Of a DNA stretch of 64,000 bases, positions 7,731 through 16,019 are shown piece after piece; within the stretch, counting starts at the first letter, position 1; each line of letters begins with the position of its first letter. The notes beneath the pieces are model-generated. The model was given only the letters and a program-made list of their open reading frames with translations. It did not search any database and was not told where the DNA came from. This stretch comes from Ruminococcus sp. (GTDB lineage Bacteria > Bacillota > Clostridia > Lachnospirales > Lachnospiraceae). The stretch is taken from the NCBI GenBank assembly GCA_013911065.1, contig JACERV010000011.1, positions 1 through 64,000 on the forward strand, given 5' to 3'. Made by a program: the position numbers and the translations under genes.

Positions 7731-9491
7731 TTATCCTTCTATATATTCTCTCATTCCCTGAAAAATCAGCCACACAGAAGTTGCCCCCGCATCCTGGTAT
7801 CCAATTGCCCTCTCCATCAGGGATTTTGCGCGCCCGAACTTTGCGGTATATTTCTTTGTTTCTTCCATTCCCTGCCTTGCCGCTTCCTCAGCCGCTTTCA
7901 ACATTTCAAGCAGCCCTTTTCCACAATTCTCCTCCATAGCAGCTACGGCGGGCTCCAGTGCATCCACCATTGTCTTATCTCCAACTTCGGCTTTTCCTCT
8001 CTCCTTGATTGCAGACAGGCTCTTGCGCTCCATCCTTGCCAGATCTTCCGCAGTCAAAACAGCCTTTGCTTCCATTTCCTTAGCCCCTGCTAAATAAAGA
8101 CTACCGAAAATAACCCCTGACGCTCCGCCCATAGACATGAGCATGGCTTTTCCTGCTGCCCCGAACACTGCATAGGCATTCTGCTCCCCCTCCATCTGCT
8201 GCAGCTTTTCTTTCGCTTTTCTCATTCCGCCTGCCATTCCAATGCCGTGGTCCCCGTCACCAATAGCGCTGTCTATCTCCGTCAGATATGATTTTTTTGA
8301 CCTGATTTTGTCCGCTATGTATAAGAGCATCTCCCGGGCATCTTCTGCACTCAGCTCTGTCAGAACTCCTTTTCCTTTTCTGGATACGCAAGGCTCTGAT
8401 ACCACTTCATCATCCAGTTCTTCAGATTTTGGTGCATCAGATGATTGCTCCCCGCCGTATTCTTCAGGCTCCGTCTCATAAGAACTACCTGTCAGCTCTC
8501 CTTTTGCATAATAAGGGCTGTAACAGGGCATGCCGTAGTATTGTTTCAACTCTTCATCCAGTTGAAATAAGGTAATGGAAAATCCCCCCATTTCCTGGCT
8601 TGTACAATAATTGTTTAAATCCGCGTCATGTACCCTGATTCCATCCTGGTTCAGCAGCTCCTTTACTTTACGGTAAACAATTGCAAGTTCTGTAATGGTA
8701 GTAGAGCCTAACCCATTGACCAGTACACATACCTCATCTCCCGCTTTCAGGTCTGTATCCTTCTTAATTTCACCGTACATTTTTTCCGCCAGCACATCAG
8801 CGCTCTGCCACTGGGTCCGCAGCACTCCCCGCTCTCCGTGCAGGCCCATTCCGTACTCAATTTCATTTTCCCCCAGCTCAAAGATTGGCTTCTCTACTCC
8901 CGGAAGCTGGGCAGATGCGGTGGCAACACCGATGGTCTTTGTATTGTCCCGCGCTTTTTCCGTTACTCTTGCAGCCTCTGTAAGATTCAATCCGGCGTCG
9001 CAGGCTGCTCCGGCAATTTTTACCACAAAAACATCCCCGGCAATCCCCCGGCGGTCTTCGATTCTGTCCCCGGGCGCACTGGCAACATCATCCCACACCC
9101 GTACGTGGGTGGTCTGTATTCCCTCTTCCTGGAGCATCTCTTCCCCCATATCAAAGTTCAGGTTATCCCCGGCATAGCATCCATATACGAAAAGGACTCC
9201 CCGGCCTTCCTCCACGGCTTTCGCAGTCTCATACACTGTGTTGGGATCAGGGGAGGCAAAGATATTTCCGCATGCTGCCGCATCTGCAAGCCCTTTCCCC
9301 ACAAAGCCGGAGAACATGGGCTCATGCCCGCTTCCGCCGCCAATGACCAGAGCCACCTTTCCCTTCCTTCTCTGTTTTAAAATCACACCGTTTACATCCG
9401 GATGCTTCCGGTAATATCTGCTGTAAGCACCAACATAGCCTTCCAGCATCTCTTTTACTACATTGTCCGCATGATTAATTATTTTTCTCAT
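7731..9491 (-). CDS. Dihydroxyacetone-kinase-family (DhaK-DhaL fusion) ketose kinase
   Basis: A 586-residue ATP-type kinase: an N-terminal DhaK domain (1-330) with substrate-binding His218 in the motif GLHGE, an acidic linker (about 335-370), and a C-terminal DhaL ATP-binding domain (about 378-586) with GDGDHG (411-416) and GDKTMVDAL. Fused DhaKL enzymes use ATP, unlike the PTS-driven three-subunit form. Family members phosphorylate dihydroxyacetone or, in tetritol pathways, D- or L-erythrulose. It is the last gene of a sugar-importer operon that also holds a polyol dehydrogenase. The RpiB-like protein of the locus makes erythrulose a better guess than dihydroxyacetone. The start at 9491 follows AGGGAAGG. 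Confidence 0.9.
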   Translation of the reverse strand: MRKIINHADNVVKEMLEGYVGAYSRYYRKHPDVNGVILKQRRKGKVALVIGGGSGHEPMFSGFVGKGLADAAACGNIFASPDPNTVYETAKAVEEGRGVLFVYGCYAGDNLNFDMGEEMLQEEGIQTTHVRVWDDVASAPGDRIEDRRGIAGDVFVVKIAGAACDAGLNLTEAARVTEKARDNTKTIGVATASAQLPGVEKPIFELGENEIEYGMGLHGERGVLRTQWQSADVLAEKMYGEIKKDTDLKAGDEVCVLVNGLGSTTITELAIVYRKVKELLNQDGIRVHDADLNNYCTSQEMGGFSITLFQLDEELKQYYGMPCYSPYYAKGELTGSSYETEPEEYGGEQSSDAPKSEELDDEVVSEPCVSRKGKGVLTELSAEDAREMLLYIADKIRSKKSYLTEIDSAIGDGDHGIGMAGGMRKAKEKLQQMEGEQNAYAVFGAAGKAMLMSMGGASGVIFGSLYLAGAKEMEAKAVLTAEDLARMERKSLSAIKERGKAEVGDKTMVDALEPAVAAMEENCGKGLLEMLKAAEEAARQGMEETKKYTAKFGRAKSLMERAIGYQDAGATSVWLIFQGMREYIEG

Positions 9492-9506
9492 AACTGCCTT
9501 CCCTGT

Positions 9507-10550
9507 CTAATATTTTATTACAGCCTTAATGACATCTTCTTTATGCTCCACATTATAAGCCACACCTTCTATGACATCTTTAAAGTCAAATACATGTGAT
9601 ACAATAGATTTCAATGGAATAGTCCCTTCGCTGACTGCTTTAATTGCCGCCGGATACAGATTCCTGTAGCGGAAAATAGTCTTTAGGTCTCCCTCTTTCG
9701 CACTCAGACTTCCGATATCTACCACAACCTCAGGCTCAGCACACATACCAACCAATACAACCCGGCCTCCATTTTTAATTAGTTTCGCGGATTGACGTGT
9801 AGTGAATTCTGCCCCTGCTGTTTCAAACACCAAGTTTACACCGCCGCCTGGGAGAGTTTTTACAAATTCTTCAATATTGGTTTCCTTTGCATTAAATGCT
9901 TCTTTTGCCCCCACTTCTTTGGCCTTTTCCAAACGCTTATCAATTACATCAACGGCATAAATTTCCTGAACCCCCCTTGCCTTCAGCACCATAATGGTTA
10001 CCAGCCCGATACAGCCGCAGCCCAGCACTACCGCACTTTGACCAATTTCAGCCTCTGCGATTTTTGCAGCGTGAAAGCCAACAGAAAGAGGTTCAATCAA
10101 TGCTCCCTCCATTGTATCCACATTTTCAGGAAGCTTATAACACATATTTGCGGGATGTACACAATAATCCGAAAATACCCCATCTCTTTCTTTTGGTATG
10201 GCCATAAATGACATATCCGGGCAAAGGTTATAGAAACCTTTCTTACACATCTCGCAAACGCCACAGGGAACGCCCGGCTCAACGGCAATCCTATCACCCT
10301 TTTCGAATCCCTTCACATCCTCTCCTACTTCCTCCACAATACCTCCCGGCTCATGTCCAAGTACCAGGGGGCCGTCCGGAACCCAATTGCCCAATCTTCC
10401 CGCTTCATAAAAATGCAGATCCGACCCACACACTCCTACATATTCCAGTTTAATGAGAAGTTCACCTTTTTGCGGCTGCGGGATATTCCTTTCTACCCAT
10501 TCCATCTTTTTTGCACCTGTCATTACTGCAACTTTCATTTTCCCTTCCAT
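9507..10550 (-). CDS. Zinc-dependent polyol (sorbitol/xylitol-type) dehydrogenase
   Basis: A 347-residue medium-chain dehydrogenase. Catalytic zinc ligands are in GVCGSDLHFYE and GHEPGG, followed by a structural zinc loop with four cysteines (CGVCEMCKKGFYNLC) and a Rossmann motif (VLGCGCIGLV). The pattern ALIEPLSVGFHA is typical of sorbitol and xylitol dehydrogenases. I chose ATG at 10550 after AAAGAGGTG rather than the longer frame from 10586. It most likely oxidises an imported polyol to a 2-ketose that the kinase 15 bases downstream phosphorylates. The precise polyol cannot be read from sequence. Confidence 0.88.
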   Translation of the reverse strand: MEGKMKVAVMTGAKKMEWVERNIPQPQKGELLIKLEYVGVCGSDLHFYEAGRLGNWVPDGPLVLGHEPGGIVEEVGEDVKGFEKGDRIAVEPGVPCGVCEMCKKGFYNLCPDMSFMAIPKERDGVFSDYCVHPANMCYKLPENVDTMEGALIEPLSVGFHAAKIAEAEIGQSAVVLGCGCIGLVTIMVLKARGVQEIYAVDVIDKRLEKAKEVGAKEAFNAKETNIEEFVKTLPGGGVNLVFETAGAEFTTRQSAKLIKNGGRVVLVGMCAEPEVVVDIGSLSAKEGDLKTIFRYRNLYPAAIKAVSEGTIPLKSIVSHVFDFKDVIEGVAYNVEHKEDVIKAVIKY

Positions 10551-10599
10551 ATCGGGCACCTCTTTTCTTTGTCTCTTTTTTAACAATACTTATTTTTTT

Positions 10600-10626
10600 A
10601 AGTGGCTGGGAAATTCCCAACCACTT
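10600..10626 (-). other. Stem-loop after the sugar-binding-protein gene
   Basis: AAGTGGTTGGGAA pairs with TTCCCAGCCACTT (one G-U pair) on the minus-strand mRNA, followed by A and not T. It is thus more likely a 3'-end stabiliser between the binding-protein gene and the enzyme genes than a terminator. Confidence 0.5.
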
Positions 10627-10681
10627 ACAATTTTTCTCAGGGCATATTTTTACAAATGTTTCTTATTGAGAAAGCATCACT

Positions 10682-11677
10682 TTACTTCGCGTAGACTGTT
10701 GTCAGCAATTCATCAACATTGTCTTTTGTAATCCATTTCATATCAATATAAGACAATTCTTTTTCTGTTACTTTTCCTTCCAGTACATCATAAGCCTTTT
10801 GAACTGCTTCACTGCCTTCCAGTTCGGCATCCTGATATACAGTTCCGAGAAGTGTGCCGTCTTTCACTGCATTGCAGCCATCTAAAATTGCATCTACACC
10901 TGTCACTACGATTTTATCTGTAAGTCCCGCTGCCTCCAATGCCTGGATTGCACCCAGTGCCATCTCATCGTTATGAGCTACGATTGCATCAATTTGACCG
11001 CTAAATGACTCCAGCCAGTTCTCCACTAATGTCAGGGCTTCTTCACGGCTCCAGTTTGCAGTCTGGTCTGCCAGCACTTCAATCTTACCTTTGTATTTAT
11101 CAAGGACATTTTGATTTCCTTCCAGACGCTGAATTTGTGCAGACTGTCCGATTGGCCCTTCCAGAATTACAATGTTGCCTTCTCCGCCGATGGCATCAAT
11201 GGCATTCTGCATCTCCAGTTCACCTGCCAGCACATCATCCGGCCCAACATAATGATAAGGTTCTTCCGTATTGAAAAGCATATTTACACCAACCAGCGGA
11301 ATACCTGCATCCTCACACATTTCCATTGCAGGAAGGATTGCGTCAGAGTCTACTGCAGCTACAATAATCACATCAACCTTCTGTGCAATCAGGTTCTCAA
11401 CCTGTGTAATCTGATTCTGGGCATCTTGCTGTGCGTCCAGCATAACAAGATCACATCCAAGTTTATCCGCTCTCTGTTCCATACCTTCCACCATCAGAGT
11501 CACAAACTCTGTCATATAATATACTGTACATCCAATGGTATAACCTCCATCCTTCTCAGATGAGGTTTCCTGTTTCTCTTCCCCGCCGGATTTTTCCTCT
11601 GTCCCGGTGCTGCATCCCAACAGCATACCGGCTACCATACCTGCAACAAGTAAAACCGCCAATATTCTTTTTTTCAT
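10682..11677 (-). CDS. Sugar ABC transporter substrate-binding lipoprotein (RbsB family)
   Basis: A 331-residue exported protein with a lipoprotein signal peptide (lysines, a hydrophobic stretch, lipobox LLGC with Cys22), then a Ser/Glu-rich linker and a type-1 periplasmic-binding-protein fold (GYTIGCTVYY, DAQQDAQNQITQVENLI, then AHNDEMALGAIQA). The last motif, HNDEMALG, is typical for RbsB-type proteins that bind pentoses and related sugars. It would be anchored outside the membrane and feed the permease encoded 20 bases upstream. The start at 11677 follows AGGAGG. The ligand is unknown, and the adjoining enzymes suggest a polyol or tetrose. Confidence 0.92.
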   Translation of the reverse strand: MKKRILAVLLVAGMVAGMLLGCSTGTEEKSGGEEKQETSSEKDGGYTIGCTVYYMTEFVTLMVEGMEQRADKLGCDLVMLDAQQDAQNQITQVENLIAQKVDVIIVAAVDSDAILPAMEMCEDAGIPLVGVNMLFNTEEPYHYVGPDDVLAGELEMQNAIDAIGGEGNIVILEGPIGQSAQIQRLEGNQNVLDKYKGKIEVLADQTANWSREEALTLVENWLESFSGQIDAIVAHNDEMALGAIQALEAAGLTDKIVVTGVDAILDGCNAVKDGTLLGTVYQDAELEGSEAVQKAYDVLEGKVTEKELSYIDMKWITKDNVDELLTTVYAK

Positions 11678-11697
11678 AACCTATTTCCCTCCTGAAA

Positions 11698-12645
11698 TTA
11701 TTCATTACGTTTAGAATCGATTAATATCGCCCCGAGAATAATCAATCCCTTTACAATCTGCTGGTAGAATGAAGATACATTCAGCAAATCCAGCCCGTTG
11801 TTTACAATTCCTAACAAAATAGCACCTACAATTGTTCCCCAGAGTCTTCCGCGGCCTCCCGAGAGACTGGTTCCTCCTATTACCGTTGCTGCAATTGCAT
11901 CCAGCTCATAGCTTTCCCCTGCCGTTGGCAGCCCTGCCGATACACGGGCCGTCAGAATAATTGCTGCAATCCCGCATGCAATCCCGCTTAAGACATATAC
12001 CATCATCTTAATCCACTTTACATTGATACCCGATACCATCGCTGCATTTTCATTTCCGCCGACTGCATACACATAACGTCCGAACTTTAATTTCGTCAGC
12101 ATGATACTGGCCAATACAAACACAAGAATCAAGATGATTGTTGGTACCGGTATACCTGCAATACTTCCCTTTCCAATTGCAAGAAAGTTGGTAGGGAGAT
12201 TGGAAATGGGGCGCCCATTACTATACACATAGGTCATACCCCGTGCAATTGTCATCATAGACAGCGTTACTACAAACGGCGCCGCATTCCGGTAAGCTAC
12301 GAAATATCCATTATAAAGCCCCAGAAGCCCTCCGGCCAGGATAGCGATTAAAAGAACCAGTACAATTGGATACTCCTTATCCCGTAAAAACCCTGCTGCA
12401 ATAATCCCCGAAAATGCCACAATGGAACCTACCGACAAATCAATCCCTCCCGTAAGACAGACTATGGTCATTCCAATGGCTAAAATCCCGTTAATGGATA
12501 TCTGGCGCAGCACGTTCAGCAGGTTCGTCGTTGTCAAAAAATTTCTGGAAATAAACGATAATATAATTCCCAGCCCTATGACAATAAATATAAGCATGTA
12601 TGTCTGAATCCACTTCCTGTCAAACCCTTTCATTTTCTCCTTCAT
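11698..12645 (-). CDS. Sugar ABC transporter permease (RbsC family)
   Basis: A 315-residue hydrophobic protein with 8-10 membrane segments and the RbsC-family motifs GGIDLSVGS and ATVIGGTSLSGGRG. It forms the membrane channel with the ATPase encoded upstream. Its ATG overlaps the ATPase stop codon by four bases (ATGA), showing translational coupling. In this family one permease gene serves as a homodimer, so no second permease is expected. Confidence 0.93.
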   Translation of the reverse strand: MKEKMKGFDRKWIQTYMLIFIVIGLGIILSFISRNFLTTTNLLNVLRQISINGILAIGMTIVCLTGGIDLSVGSIVAFSGIIAAGFLRDKEYPIVLVLLIAILAGGLLGLYNGYFVAYRNAAPFVVTLSMMTIARGMTYVYSNGRPISNLPTNFLAIGKGSIAGIPVPTIILILVFVLASIMLTKLKFGRYVYAVGGNENAAMVSGINVKWIKMMVYVLSGIACGIAAIILTARVSAGLPTAGESYELDAIAATVIGGTSLSGGRGRLWGTIVGAILLGIVNNGLDLLNVSSFYQQIVKGLIILGAILIDSKRNE

Positions 12646-14171
12646 TCCTGTGCTCCTCCTTCATTTACATCTGAAGCATACATCATGATTTTCTCCTGCG
12701 TTGCTTCTCCCCTTGTCAATTCTCCCTGCTTCCTTCCCTCATAAAAAACAATAATCCGGTCCGACATTCCCAGTATTTCAGGCATTTCTGAAGAAATGAA
12801 TATAATTGCTTTTCCTTCCTCTGCCAGCTTTGCAACCAGCTTATATATCTCCGTCTTGGCTCCTACGTCAATGCCTCTTGTAGGCTCATCAAAAATAAGT
12901 ACATCCGGGTTCTGAATCAGCCATTTGGCCAGTACAATTTTCTGCTGGTTTCCTCCGCTGAGCTGTTTTACCATTTGCTGCATACTCGGTGTTTTAATAT
13001 TAAGTTTCTCTTTATACTCTTCCGCAACCTTCATGGACTGTTTACGGTTCACCGCTCCTATCTTATTAGACAGCTTGTCAAGGGACGGCAGAATGGTATT
13101 GTCGTAAACACTCATTTCCAGTACAAGGCCATTTCCCTTCCGGTCTTCTGTTACATACCCAATTCCCTTTGAGATTGCTTTCCTCGGCTTTGGTTTCCCC
13201 AGTTCCTCTCCATTGATGTAAATCGAACCCGAGGTAGGCTGGGTAATACCAAAAAGTGCATTCATCACCTCTGTCCGGCCCGAACCCATTAAACCTGAAA
13301 ATCCAAGTATTTCACCCTTTCTCAACTCAAAGGAAATTTCCTCAAACACACCTGACTGACCGAGATTTTCCACCTTCAATACCACATCTCCGATTTGGTT
13401 TGAGCGTTGCGGATATATCTTGGTAAGCTCCCGATCTACCATTTTTACAACAAGCTGATTTTCATCAATCTTATCGGAATCATATGTACCGATATATTCT
13501 CCATCCCGGAAAACGGTAATTTCATCTGCAATCCGAAACACCTCATCCATTTTATGTGTAATATATACAATACACTTGCCCTCTTCCTTCAGGCTTTTAA
13601 TAATCCGGAACAGATTGGATATCTCCCGCTCCGTAATCGTGGCAGAGGGCTCATCCATAATGATAATCTCCGCTTCATAGGACAATGCCTTGGCAATTTC
13701 CACCATCTGCATCTGGGAAACGGTGAGTTCCTTCATCCGCATGGAAGGATGAAGACTCACCCCCACTTTTTCCAGCAAGGCAGAAGCTTCCTGATTCATT
13801 CGTTTATAATCAACAAATTTTCCTCTACAGAATTCTTTTCCCAAAAACAAGTTTTCTGCAATCGTCATATCCAAAATGGGACTTAACTCCTGATGAATCA
13901 TGGAAATTCCGTGATTCAGCGCCTGTTTTGGTGTCTGAAGCGATACTTTTTTCCCATGCAGATACAGTTCTCCCTCGTCCGCCTGGTAAATACCTGCTAT
14001 AATCTTCATCAAGGTTGATTTCCCGGCTCCGTTTTCACCCATCAATGCATGAACCTTTCCCTTTACCAGTCTGAAATTGACATTGGATAAAGCTAAAACT
14101 CCCGGAAAACGCTTTGTGATATTCCTGGCTTCAAACACAGGCTCTTCCCTTGCCTTGTCATCATTTCCCAT
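12642..14171 (-). CDS. Sugar ABC transporter ATP-binding protein (RbsA family, two ABC domains)
   Basis: A 509-residue protein with two ABC domains. The first has an intact Walker A (GENGAGKST), Walker B (IIMDEPS) and H-loop (YITHK). The second has the family's altered P-loop (GLMGSGRTEV), an intact signature LSGGNQQK and Walker B (LIFDEPTRGID). This asymmetry is normal for RbsA/MglA/XylG proteins. It is first gene of the operon ATPase-permease-binding protein-dehydrogenase-kinase. Start at 14171 after GGGAGG. It should be compared with the degenerate relative at 14571-16019, which lost all of these motifs. Confidence 0.94.
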   Translation of the reverse strand: MGNDDKAREEPVFEARNITKRFPGVLALSNVNFRLVKGKVHALMGENGAGKSTLMKIIAGIYQADEGELYLHGKKVSLQTPKQALNHGISMIHQELSPILDMTIAENLFLGKEFCRGKFVDYKRMNQEASALLEKVGVSLHPSMRMKELTVSQMQMVEIAKALSYEAEIIIMDEPSATITEREISNLFRIIKSLKEEGKCIVYITHKMDEVFRIADEITVFRDGEYIGTYDSDKIDENQLVVKMVDRELTKIYPQRSNQIGDVVLKVENLGQSGVFEEISFELRKGEILGFSGLMGSGRTEVMNALFGITQPTSGSIYINGEELGKPKPRKAISKGIGYVTEDRKGNGLVLEMSVYDNTILPSLDKLSNKIGAVNRKQSMKVAEEYKEKLNIKTPSMQQMVKQLSGGNQQKIVLAKWLIQNPDVLIFDEPTRGIDVGAKTEIYKLVAKLAEEGKAIIFISSEMPEILGMSDRIIVFYEGRKQGELTRGEATQEKIMMYASDVNEGGAQE

Positions 14172-14345
14172 AAACTTTTCCTCCCATACATTTAATCACC
14201 ATCCTCAGTTTTCTCCCGATAACTGAATACTATCATATTGCTTCGCTTACTCATACTTATTATCTTTACAACAGGGGGGTCAATCTTTTGATATTGGATG
14301 TTTTGCATAATTATATTCATCACTTTGTTAATTTTTTATCCATAT

Positions 14346-14374
14346 TGTATACTTATTGAACTACTAACGTTCAA
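14346..14374 (-). promoter_or_regulatory. Candidate promoter and operator of the sugar importer operon
   Basis: On the minus strand TTGAAC (14374-14369), a 17-base spacer and TATACA (14351-14346) form a weak promoter. The dyad TATTGAAC-TACTAAC-GTTCAATA (14354-14376) covers its -35 box and spacer. The response regulator encoded upstream is the obvious candidate binder, although AraC-type proteins often use direct repeats. Confidence 0.35.
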
Positions 14375-14489
14375 TATGGTATATTTATATAATTTACTTT
14401 TTCAGCCTATTTTTATTGTAGAATAAAGAGTTTGCTGCCGCCGCATAGCAATATTTACCTCTTACGCCGCAGTGTGATCCCCGGTGGGG

Positions 14490-14530
14490 TTTTTATGTAA
14501 TAGGAAACACAGCTTCTTATTACATAAAAA
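14490..14530. repeat. 13-base perfect inverted repeat
   Basis: TTTTTATGTAATA (14490-14502) and TATTACATAAAAA (14518-14530) flank 15 bases. The same 13-mer also occurs after the rpoC terminator (51456-51468), in the reverse orientation. Confidence 0.6.
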
Positions 14531-14561
14531 AATGAGCTGTAACACTTTCCGTATTACAGCT
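14526..14561 (-). terminator. Terminator of the RpiB / two-component operon
   Basis: On the minus strand AGCTGTAA pairs with TTACAGCT across an 11-base loop and is followed by a run of seven T, ten bases after the stop codon of the pseudo-ATPase gene. Confidence 0.75.
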
Positions 14562-14570
14562 TTCCATTTT

Positions 14571-16019
14571 CTATATTTTTGAATATATAAATTCATACGC
14601 TTCCTTCTTAGAAATCATCCTGCCATGCCGCATGTACAGCTCCCGGCCCTGGCAATAATTAAACTCCGCGGTATTGGCTGTAATAATCAGCACCGGAATC
14701 TTCCTGCTTTCAAGAGTATACAACATTTGCCTTACCGTTTCCCTGGCCTGGATATCTCCTTCAGCAAACGGCTGGATACAAACAAGCAGATGAGGAGAAT
14801 AGATAAGCCACCTGCAGTATACAATCTTTTGAATATCAGAAGGAGACAGCTCTTTTATTTTCCTCCCATATACATCATCCGGAATAATATCCCCCAAAAG
14901 CCTTCTCACACTTTTCTTATACTTGGATATCATCCACATTCCCGAAACCTTATGTGATAACAACATCTGAAGATTATCCATAGCCGTAAGCTCGGAGAAC
15001 AAAGATGCTGTCCTCGGATTTCCTTCCACGACTCCAATTCTATCCTTTAGTCCTCCCATGGTTTTTTTCATTTCCCGCCCGATACCGCCGGTCCAAAGCC
15101 TGCCGCCAAAGATCTCGGTTTCCCCCTTCATAAAGACAATCATCTCTTCATAGCTGCGTTCGTCAATACAAAAGAGCTTCACAATTTCCCCCTTGCCCAC
15201 AGTAAAAGATACATTTTTTAGATAAGCCGTAGAGACATTCTCTATTTTCACTTCTCCGCCATAGTTCTGTTCCTGTTTTATCTTCCAGTCCTCTATTCCC
15301 TTTTCCATTTCATTCCGGTACAAGATCGTATGCAGCATTGTGTAATCACAGTTGTCCACATCTTTTATCATACATGTTCTGCCATGCCTTATTATCACTA
15401 CGGTATCCGTATAGAAAAAATTGATATCCTCCAGAGGCTCTACCACCACAAAGGAAACCCCTTTTCTACGCAGTTTTTCAAGCAGCTTCCACAGGCTTTT
15501 TATTTCCTGGTCACTCAGGCAGTTACTGAGTGCAGTCAGCATAATTACTTTCTTATCCAGCAGATATGCCTTTAAAATCTCTATTTGCACTTTCTCAAAT
15601 ATAGCAAGACGGCTGACAGGCCGCTCCATATCTATAAATATCTCAAATTGCTCAAAGAGCCGGAGTGTTTCTTTTCTATAATTACTTTGCCTTACCCACT
15701 GGCCCTTTACCTGAGGACGGATTAAAAAGAGATTTTCCTCAATTGTAACAGAATCAATCAGCCTGCTATCCATGGAAATGACTTCTATGGAGCTTTTCAG
15801 TACCCGGAACACATCTTTTTCCAGGACTTTTTGCTCCTCATAATATACCCGCCCATAATCCGCTCCCACGGCGCCCGTCACAATCTCAAAAAACAAACTT
15901 TTTGCCTGTATATTGTCAAATACACAGTGAATAATTTCTCCCTCAAATACCTGAAGCTCTACACCTTTGAGCAGTGTCCCTTTTTTAAGATTTTCAATTC
16001 TCAGCAGTTCTTTCTTCAT
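14571..16019 (-). CDS. Degenerate RbsA-like double ABC protein without ATPase motifs
   Basis: A 482-residue protein with the overall layout of RbsA (two ABC domains, about 1-235 and 250-482) but no catalytic motif left. Walker A of domain 1 is replaced by FDNIQAKSLF and of domain 2 by FCIDERSYEE. Walker B reads VIMLTALS and LLVCIQPF, with no Asp-Glu pair, and both switch histidines are gone. The remnant signature LSPSDIQKIVYCRWL still betrays descent from LSGGNQQKIVLAKWL. It cannot be expected to hydrolyse ATP. Its ATG lies inside the 3' end of the sensor kinase gene (26-base overlap, GAGGGG site), so the two are made together. A role as regulatory partner of the importer or kinase is my inference. 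Confidence 0.85.
   Translation of the reverse strand: MKKELLRIENLKKGTLLKGVELQVFEGEIIHCVFDNIQAKSLFFEIVTGAVGADYGRVYYEEQKVLEKDVFRVLKSSIEVISMDSRLIDSVTIEENLFLIRPQVKGQWVRQSNYRKETLRLFEQFEIFIDMERPVSRLAIFEKVQIEILKAYLLDKKVIMLTALSNCLSDQEIKSLWKLLEKLRRKGVSFVVVEPLEDINFFYTDTVVIIRHGRTCMIKDVDNCDYTMLHTILYRNEMEKGIEDWKIKQEQNYGGEVKIENVSTAYLKNVSFTVGKGEIVKLFCIDERSYEEMIVFMKGETEIFGGRLWTGGIGREMKKTMGGLKDRIGVVEGNPRTASLFSELTAMDNLQMLLSHKVSGMWMISKYKKSVRRLLGDIIPDDVYGRKIKELSPSDIQKIVYCRWLIYSPHLLVCIQPFAEGDIQARETVRQMLYTLESRKIPVLIITANTAEFNYCQGRELYMRHGRMISKKEAYEFIYSKI

Larger units (their letters stand above)
14172..14570. other. Gene-free 399-base region before the sugar importer operon
   Basis: From right to left it holds the terminator of the pseudo-ATPase operon (14526-14561), a perfect 13-base inverted repeat (14490-14530) and a small hairpin CCCC-GGT-GGGG followed by TTTTT on the plus strand (14480-14494). 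Next come a 23-base dyad (14354-14376) that overlaps a candidate minus-strand promoter, then about 170 bases of leader with a lone TTGACC at 14278-14283. No ORF in it resembles a gene. Confidence 0.7.

Noticed and set aside
7731-9491. Glycerol/dihydroxyacetone utilisation as role of the kinase operon
   Set aside because: No glycerol dehydrogenase or PTS DhaM partner is present, and the linked importer and RpiB-like isomerase fit a sugar or tetritol better; it remains possible but second choice.
14571-16019. The degenerate ABC gene as a decaying pseudogene
   Set aside because: The frame is intact over 482 codons, it has a good ribosome binding site, overlaps the kinase gene and is followed by a clean terminator, all of which argue for a maintained function.
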